64,000 bases of DNA, from contig CM059972.1 in NCBI GenBank assembly GCA_030490835.1, positions 19,569,764-19,633,763 on the forward strand, read 5' to 3'. The DNA comes from Annona cherimola. Its lineage: Eukaryota; Streptophyta; Magnoliopsida; Magnoliales; Annonaceae. A program made the translations under genes and the position numbers. Every line of letters begins with the position of its first letter. Within the stretch, counting starts at the first letter, position 1. Below are positions 57,781-64,000 of the stretch, in pieces. Below the pieces are notes generated by a model. It saw only the letters and a program-made list of their open reading frames with translations, searched no databases and was not told where the DNA came from.

Positions 57781-60700
57781 ACACTTTTCCCAAAGTAGAT
57801 ACTCCCCAGGTGGTGGGTCGAAAGGATACTCAGGGTTAAGTATTTTCCTCCTCTTTTAAAGAAAATCATTTTCAAAAATCACTTTGCCCCAAGTAGATAC
57901 TCCAAGTAGGACTCATATAAGTGCATTGATCTGTAATTATGATTCATGTATGTTTTGGATGATTTTATGATTTAATGAAATTTTACAATTAGGGTTATGA
58001 TTAAGAATGGTGATTAAGATTAATCGTCGTAGCCCAATGTGAGTCAATATGACTACAGTGGCTTAATAAGGATTGAAAAATGTTAATGTGTCATGAATAA
58101 TTATTTTAATTATTATGACTTGATTAATGGAAATTAGAATGATAATTATGGAATTAAGTTGGAAAATGCTAGAAAATTCATAACTTGACGCCTACAAGTG
58201 GATTGAGATTAAATTTGAAAGATAAGCACATAATTTTGTGACCAATCTTATGGATGGATTGGATTAAGGAAAAATGTGATGAGATTAGGATGATAAGTAT
58301 TTATTTCCATCCCAAATTCAAAAATTAATTTCAAATTATTAAAACTTGAGATAGAAAAGTCATATTAAGACGAAATTCGAGATGAACGGATAAAACTATA
58401 TGAAAAATATTATGAAAGGGTTGGATTAAGCTAATTATCATGAGAACATGCTTAATCACAAAAAGTCAAAGTGGCATTGACTTTTCCAACAAGCATTTAT
58501 GAAAAAGCAAATAGTTTAATGACTTGAATTAAGGTCCCATATGAGGTGTCAACCAAGGGTTTTTTTTAGCTTGATTTTGTGAATTATCTTAAATTACAAA
58601 ATCCATGGTAAATCCCTTGGTTAAATGCATGGATAAGGGGCTAAAAGGCTAGCTTGAAGAGGCTTGGAAGGTGGCATGGTGTGGACGTCCAAGGTGAGAT
58701 TCTTTTGATTTTTTTTGATTTTTTAAGGTGCCAAATGAGCATCTAAGTTATCTAAGCACCTAGGGTAAGTAATGAACATTTAAATTAAGTGGAAATTGTG
58801 GCACAAAATGCCAAAAAAGGGAGCTACATGGGACGTGTTCTCCGTGGATAGCTTGGTGGCCCATCAATGCAATGTATTTTGATGAATTTTTACATGGGAT
58901 AATTACATAATTTACTTGGAGGTGGATGTGCCATGTCAACAAGGGATAAACGTGCTTTAATTTACCCTCAAATGATGTGACAAATGGGCCCAACAATCTG
59001 AAAAAGAATCCAAGCTATATAAGGCGTGGACATCCATATGCTATGAAGGTTGGAGAGAGAAAGTTCGAGGAGGAAAAACCCCCAAACCAAGGTAGCCTTG
59101 CATGTCGCAAATTCAGCAAGGAAGGATCAGGAAAAAAAGGAGAAAAAGAGAAGGAAAAAGGGGAAAGAAAGAAAGAGATTCAAGCTAGGGAAGTTTGGAA
59201 TCAAGTTTGATTAAATTCAAGTAAGTTTATCTTGAATTTTGAATCATTTAAATCAAGTTTTCTACCTCTAATTATGGGTCATGAATATGATTCATTAAGG
59301 ACTCTTCAAGGATGATTTATGATGCCCTTGATTTGGGTATTGAATGAGGATTGAATGATATGTATGAAATCAAGGGTTCAAGAGGGAGAAAATAGAAGTT
59401 AGGGTTGGTTTTGGGTTGAAAACCTTTCTTGAATTTTCTTAAAACCCTAAGCTAAGTTGCTTTTTGTTTAAGCACCATTATTACAACATGATTCATGTTC
59501 TTATGGATTATACATGTTGATTTGGGCATATGCTAAAGATTTTAGCAAGGATGAAACTTAGGGTTTCATGTATTACCCGATTTTCCACTTTTTATGTTAA
59601 AAATGATGCAAAGAGTAGCCTAAATGATTTATGGGTGAAATATGGGGTAAAGTACCCTAAATTAAGGACTCTTTGGATGTCCTACACGGGGTGGAAGAGA
59701 TAGCCCTAAATCTGATTTTTGGGGCACATGCATAGGAACGTCCAAATGGGGCTAAAACGGGTACCCTACATGTATATCATGTTGCTGTTTTGTAAATAAT
59801 TAAATCATGTATGATTTAGAGGGTAAAATAACCTAGGATTAGGGTACTTTGGATGGCCAAAATAAGTTCGGAAAGTATGCCATAAATCTGATTTTTAAGG
59901 GTACGCAAAGAGGTGTCCAAAGAGGGGTTCAAAAAGGTATTCAAAACATGTGTAAAAATTACTGTTTTGGAAGCAACCAATACATGGATTTTAAATATAT
60001 GATATTATCCTAAATTTGGGTTAAGAAAAGCATGATTAGTTGGTAGAATTTATGGATTAAAAATCTATTTTGATTTAAGTATCAAAAGAGGCATTGAAAG
60101 GATGAAAAATGGGTCATAACGTTGCTGTTTTGGAACCCAATGATGAATGGATTAAAATTTCATAATTAAACCATAAAATATATGTTAATTAAGGGGTTTA
60201 ATCATGTTGAAATAAGATACAAGTTGCTGTTTTGAAAAATTTTAAGAAATACATAATATATGCATTGTAAGATGGGTATATATGAAAAGCTATGTATGGT
60301 TGAATGATAAATGACTTATATAAATTTCTAAAATGAAAAAATGCATGAATATATGATGAAATGCATGATTATGTTTCTGTTTTGATGATTAAGTATAATC
60401 TCAAATTTTGATATTAATATATGAAGCCTAAGATGTCAACTATGTGCTTAAAATGAACATCGACGTAGAAAAAATGAAAAATAGATGAAAAATAATAAAT
60501 GGGAGGTATGAACCCCCACATGATGATTAATGAATGGTTAACACGTGTGCACCCTACATATGGGTTTAAAACGTTTGAATGGTATGATGCACAAGTATGT
60601 GCTATATATGTGCACCCAACTTGAAATTCAAGTTGGTTGTGTATGAAATGAATTATGGGTTGAAAAACTGAGTGTATGCAAGCAAATGAAAGTTTTATGA

Positions 60701-62170
60701 ATGTAATGTCATTCTTATTTATAGGCAAAAGCAAAGAGAAAGTTGACTCGGAAAGCTAAGGCGAGAGAGGTAAGCAACTTATTTTCTAAATGCTTCTTAT
60801 TTTATCAAAATATGATAAAATATTTGCTAATGATGTTCTAACCATTTGTATGGTTTAGCAAATGAATGATTTAAATTTTTTCTAAGATGTTTAAGGATGG
60901 TCATTCCTTTATCTCATTGTATATTGAAATGATATTTCCAATATAATGATTTGTTCAATGCTTTTTCAATTACTTTTGGCAAGTGATGAAACATGAATTA
61001 TGGATGCAAAATCATGTTAGCATATCAAAAATGATGTTTATGAAAGGTTCATGTGCACAAAGCATGAGGTCTACCTAAAAGGTGTAAGCGGACCGATTGT
61101 TCTCCTTTGGTGCAGCCAAGTCGCTAAGATAGGCCTCGGGTTGGCGGTGCCTCCCTGGATTGGGAGAAATGTTAGAGAAGGATGGTTGCCTAGCTAGCCA
61201 CCATCCTATGATGTCATATTTAAAAATAATGTATTGCATTGTTTATGATATATCCTTGACGAGTATAAGGAATCATGTTTTTATAATATACCCTCGGGTG
61301 GGTATAATGTTTGCTTTTCAGGATATTTTAAATAAAAACATTGCCTACAAAATGAATTACCTGAAAATCTTATAGCTTGCTTATTGAGTTTCGACTCACG
61401 AATTGTTCTCTAAACCCAAAGACAGGTGAAAGGAAGCACAAAGCAAGGAGTACAGGTGGAGCTTCAAAGAATGATGAATTTTTATGAACACCTGTATATG
61501 AATTTATGAATGAATGGTTATATGACCCTAAATGATTGTCTTGATATTGTATGAGAATAATTTTATGTTATGTGACTATGGATGGCGAAAAATTTTATGG
61601 ACAAATACTAAGGTATAATTTATCATATTATGGGTGTGTTTGGTTGGAGGTAAAACTTTTGATGAAAAGTTTTGGGGGTAGAAGTTGTCAAATTGATAGA
61701 AAATGATGTGATATAATAGGGGTAATGATGAGGAGTAAAGAGAATAAAGTTAAAATAGATAGGTTAGTTGTATGGGTAGTTGTATAGAAATGATTGAAAA
61801 GTAGGGTAGTTTGTATAGAAAAATGTGAAAAAATAATTAAAAAATAGAGTAGTTATGGAGAATGAAAAGTTTTGGGTTGACAAGTTTTAGTTGACATATT
61901 TTGACCCCAAACAAACACACCCTGTGATTGAATATGAATTTTATGATATAACATGTGTATATTCAGATGTTATAATGGCCTAAAAGGGCATTTGATGAAA
62001 ATTGGAATGTGTTAAATGAAATAAACTCCTAAGGAGTCAAGATTAAGTGGATAAATATTCAATAAATCTCACCGTGTGACAGGGCAATAGTCTTGATCAT
62101 GTTTACCAATCAATAACGGTCCCGGAGTATGGCTAATGTTGTGACGCTTGGGCTAGGGCGCCACAGAGTT
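57781..62170 (+). mobile_element. Long non-coding LTR-like region
   Basis: About 4.3 kb without a convincing ORF. 57905-58470 is homologous, inverted, to 36320-36900. A TATA box (TATATAAG, 59016-59023) is followed by purine-rich leader-like DNA (GAAAAAGAGAAGGAAAAAGG). The right end GACGCTTGGGCTAGGGCGCC followed by ACA near 62140-62166 is LTR-like. Long LTRs of this size occur in some chromoviruses, but both ends are not defined. A Tourist-like MITE sits at 61632-61922. Confidence 0.4.
61632..61922. mobile_element. Tourist-like MITE, 291 bp
   Basis: Starts GGGTGTGTTTGGTTGG and ends CCCCAAACAAACACACCC. Flanking trinucleotides are TAT and TGT, so the duplication has changed. The interior is close to the consensus (ATGATGTGATATAATAGGGG, AAAATAGATAGGTTAGTT). 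Confidence 0.8.
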
Positions 62171-63110
62171 GGTCACTGATGACCAGAAGCTGACAAAAGC
62201 ATTAATAATGTTGTCGTCCTTCCAAAAACTCTCTCCCATGGCTAAGATCACATCTTTCACACCAGCGGCCTTAAGCACCACCTCATGATGAGAAACCAAG
62301 TGTTGTCCCTATTGATCAAATCCCGAGATGTTGCCCAAGCAACCATGGTAGACATTCACACCTTCCTTGTAGATAAAAGAATAGTCCCCTAGCTCCTTTT
62401 GCAACCATCGAAGAGTTTCCACAATGAAATCATGAGGGTTACTTAATGTCTGGGTAGGAAGAAGAAATCAACCTGAAAAAGTCTTGCAGGGGGGTCAATT
62501 ACGGCTACACATTTCCTAAAAATATAACCCTCTTGGTAGTCTAAGCGCTCAGTGAAAAATTTCTCCGGAATCATGAAAATCCGAGTGGAGTGGCTAGAAA
62601 TTCCTTCCATAAGATAACAACGCATGGGCTAAAGTGAGAAGACCCCTGTGAACATTGAAAGAGTTCGTGACTTGCCAAGGTAGGATACCATCCAAAATAA
62701 GGAGTGCAGCCTCTGCAAGGGCGACCAAAAAAGAGATCATATTTCTTATCACTTTGGGGAGTTTTCTTCAGAGCACACCACCTCTTCCTAGACGTCATTC
62801 TGTCCTTTAAAAAATTCTTAGTAGGTTCTTTCTTCTTTGATGAATATTTTTGCCTCGTAAACCCCTCATAGGCATATGGATCAGGGGTCTTGCGTTTCTT
62901 CATGAGAAAAGGAAACATTGGGGGCACTGTAGTTGAGACTACCTCGAAAAAAGGAGTCACGCTATCTTGTGACTTTTCCAAGGAACGGTGCTTTCTCACT
63001 GCTAATCTCTCTCTGGGTGAAAGAGCAGGAAATTCAGGAGAAGAAAGGTCAGATTTGGTCTCTCTTAACTTCGATGTCATTGTTTGCACAATAATAGGAA
63101 ATAATATCAT
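62160..63110 (-). pseudogene. Decayed protein-coding segment of unknown family
   Basis: The minus strand has three adjoining open stretches that look like one broken gene. 63077-62571 starts MTSKLRETKSDLSSPEFPAL and continues SPRERLAVRKHRSLEKSQD and YAYEGFTRQKY. 62600-62443 reads IFMIPEKFFTERLDYQEGYI and KCVAVIDPPARLFQV. A shifted frame from about 62455 to 62170 reads TLSNPHDFIVETLRWLQKEL, KEGVNVYHGCLGN and DVILAMGESFWKDDN, with one stop. I do not recognise the family. It could be a retrotransposon accessory ORF or a captured gene. Confidence 0.4.
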
Positions 63111-63888
63111 ATTAGCAAAAAAAGGGGGGGGTTGGAATTTGCAGTAAAACCATGTGTGGAGCCTCCCAACTATGATTCACAAGTTTCAAAGTATTTAGTC
63201 AAGATATAAAAAAAGGGGCATCAAGGCACCAGTGGGTTTAGATGAATACATGTTGAGCATAGTGCACTCACAGAAATTTAATAGACAGCTGAAGTAGGGC
63301 AATAGTCACTTAGTAAGGAGCAAGACAAACCAAATAAAATAGCTAAAAGGGAGGAGGCAAGAAACAAAAGGAGCTAAAAAAATAAAATAGTGAGACGTCT
63401 CTTGTAGCTCATGGCGAAAAACAAGAAGAAGGTGTGCAAAAGAGGAAATAAGAAGGGTGTTCTCAGGAAAAGAGGAGAAAGCAGGAAAACGATGGCAAGA
63501 GTTAAAACAAAAGCATTGAAGAAAGAAGCTTTAGGCTATATTTATAAAGTGGTCTTATGAACATGGGATGATGAGAAATGTGCTTGCCTGTCTGGCAATC
63601 GTTTCATGCGTAACTAGACAAGAAATTTCCCCGCTCTGTGATGGCTACAAGTGACAGGCAAAAGAAAAATTTAAAAAGCAGCCGCAAGTACCAAAAAAAA
63701 AGTGGGCATGCCTGGAGTACGCTTTTCCTCACCAAATATGCATGTATACAAACTTGGAAAAACGACAGACAAAAGTTGCAAATCCAACAAAATTCAAAGT
63801 ATATGAAACTGCAACGAGTTTACGATATTGATTCAAAAATTATGTTTTAAAATATGTTACAACATAATTTTTGAAGGGGGCACTTGAT
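63111..63888. other. Spacer without a supported gene
   Basis: Moderately AT-rich. It may include leader sequence of the decayed minus-strand ORF. No defined element ends. Confidence 0.4.
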
Positions 63889-64000
63889 GAGATGAAAATT
63901 ATACAATTTCGGATAAATTCGAGGCACAAATGGCTGAACAAAAAAATGCAGAGATGCGGAACCGCGTCTGCCCGAGTTCTGGCTTCCTTTCGAGCTCCTC
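63889..64000 (+). pseudogene. Second copy of the captured TESDEEDY-family start, cut by window end
   Basis: Matches 55546-55657 base for base apart from a few substitutions and one fewer A in an A-run (7 against 8), which shifts the frame. Unlike the first copy it keeps LPEFWLPFELL, where the first copy reads LPEFLADD. The homology includes about 45 bp before the ATG. It continues off the right edge. Confidence 0.75.

Noticed and set aside
55546..64000. The two 112 bp repeats as the LTRs of one 8.3 kb retrotransposon
   Set aside because: The repeat contains a host-like protein start and diverges after it, and no PBS, PPT or TG...CA ends are visible.

Overview
This is nuclear DNA of a flowering plant. 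The genes are intron-rich with canonical GT-AG junctions, and their products are plant families: an ISWI remodeller ending in a CHR11-type tail, a GALS-type GT92 galactosyltransferase and a mitochondrial PPR protein. The spacer is AT-rich and dense with plant transposons (Tourist-like and hAT-like MITEs, a MULE-type fold-back, a TRIM, SINEs, LINEs and gypsy/copia pieces). I cannot name the species.

I reassembled four host genes by hand. (1) 3658-13256, minus: an 11-exon gene for a 392-residue mitochondrial PPR/TPR-like protein. (2) 14994-27077, minus: a 25-exon gene for a 1073-residue ISWI ATPase with HAND, SANT and SLIDE regions. (3) 33359-34178, plus: a two-exon gene for a 157-residue Gly-Pro repeat protein with a cysteine-rich CYSTM-like membrane segment. 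(4) 50517-52197, minus: a two-exon gene for a 515-residue GT92 protein of the GALS group. Genes 1 and 2 lie head to tail. I see no operon-like or pathway link among the four.

Layout: 1-1980 is a tandem pair of AT-rich fold-back repeats. 3.6-27.1 kb holds genes 1 and 2, whose introns contain well-resolved elements: a hAT-like element inside a Tourist MITE, a Tourist MITE inside a hAT-like element, an RTE LINE end, and a TRIM with PBS and PPT. 27.1-33.2 kb is AT-rich spacer with a tandem duplication, a Tourist MITE and a 960 bp MULE-type hairpin with 9 bp target duplications. 36.3-47.0 kb is a retrotransposon cluster: a decayed gypsy pol broken by a copia-type solo LTR and a 5'-truncated L1 LINE. 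47-50.4 kb is spacer with a candidate SINE, a MITE, a fold-back and a SINE beside gene 4. 52.2-55.5 kb is more MITE-rich spacer. 55.5-56.9 kb is a chimera of two captured host-gene fragments in opposite orientation, one of them eIF3c. 57-62.2 kb is LTR-like non-coding DNA, and 62.2-63.1 kb holds a decayed unknown ORF. At 63.9 kb a second copy of one captured fragment runs off the right edge.

The strongest leads are the eIF3c chimera and its repeat at the edge, the collagen-like CYSTM gene, the solo LTR with eight palindromic modules, and the nested insertions that can be ordered in time from their target duplications. I found no convincing new multi-gene system.
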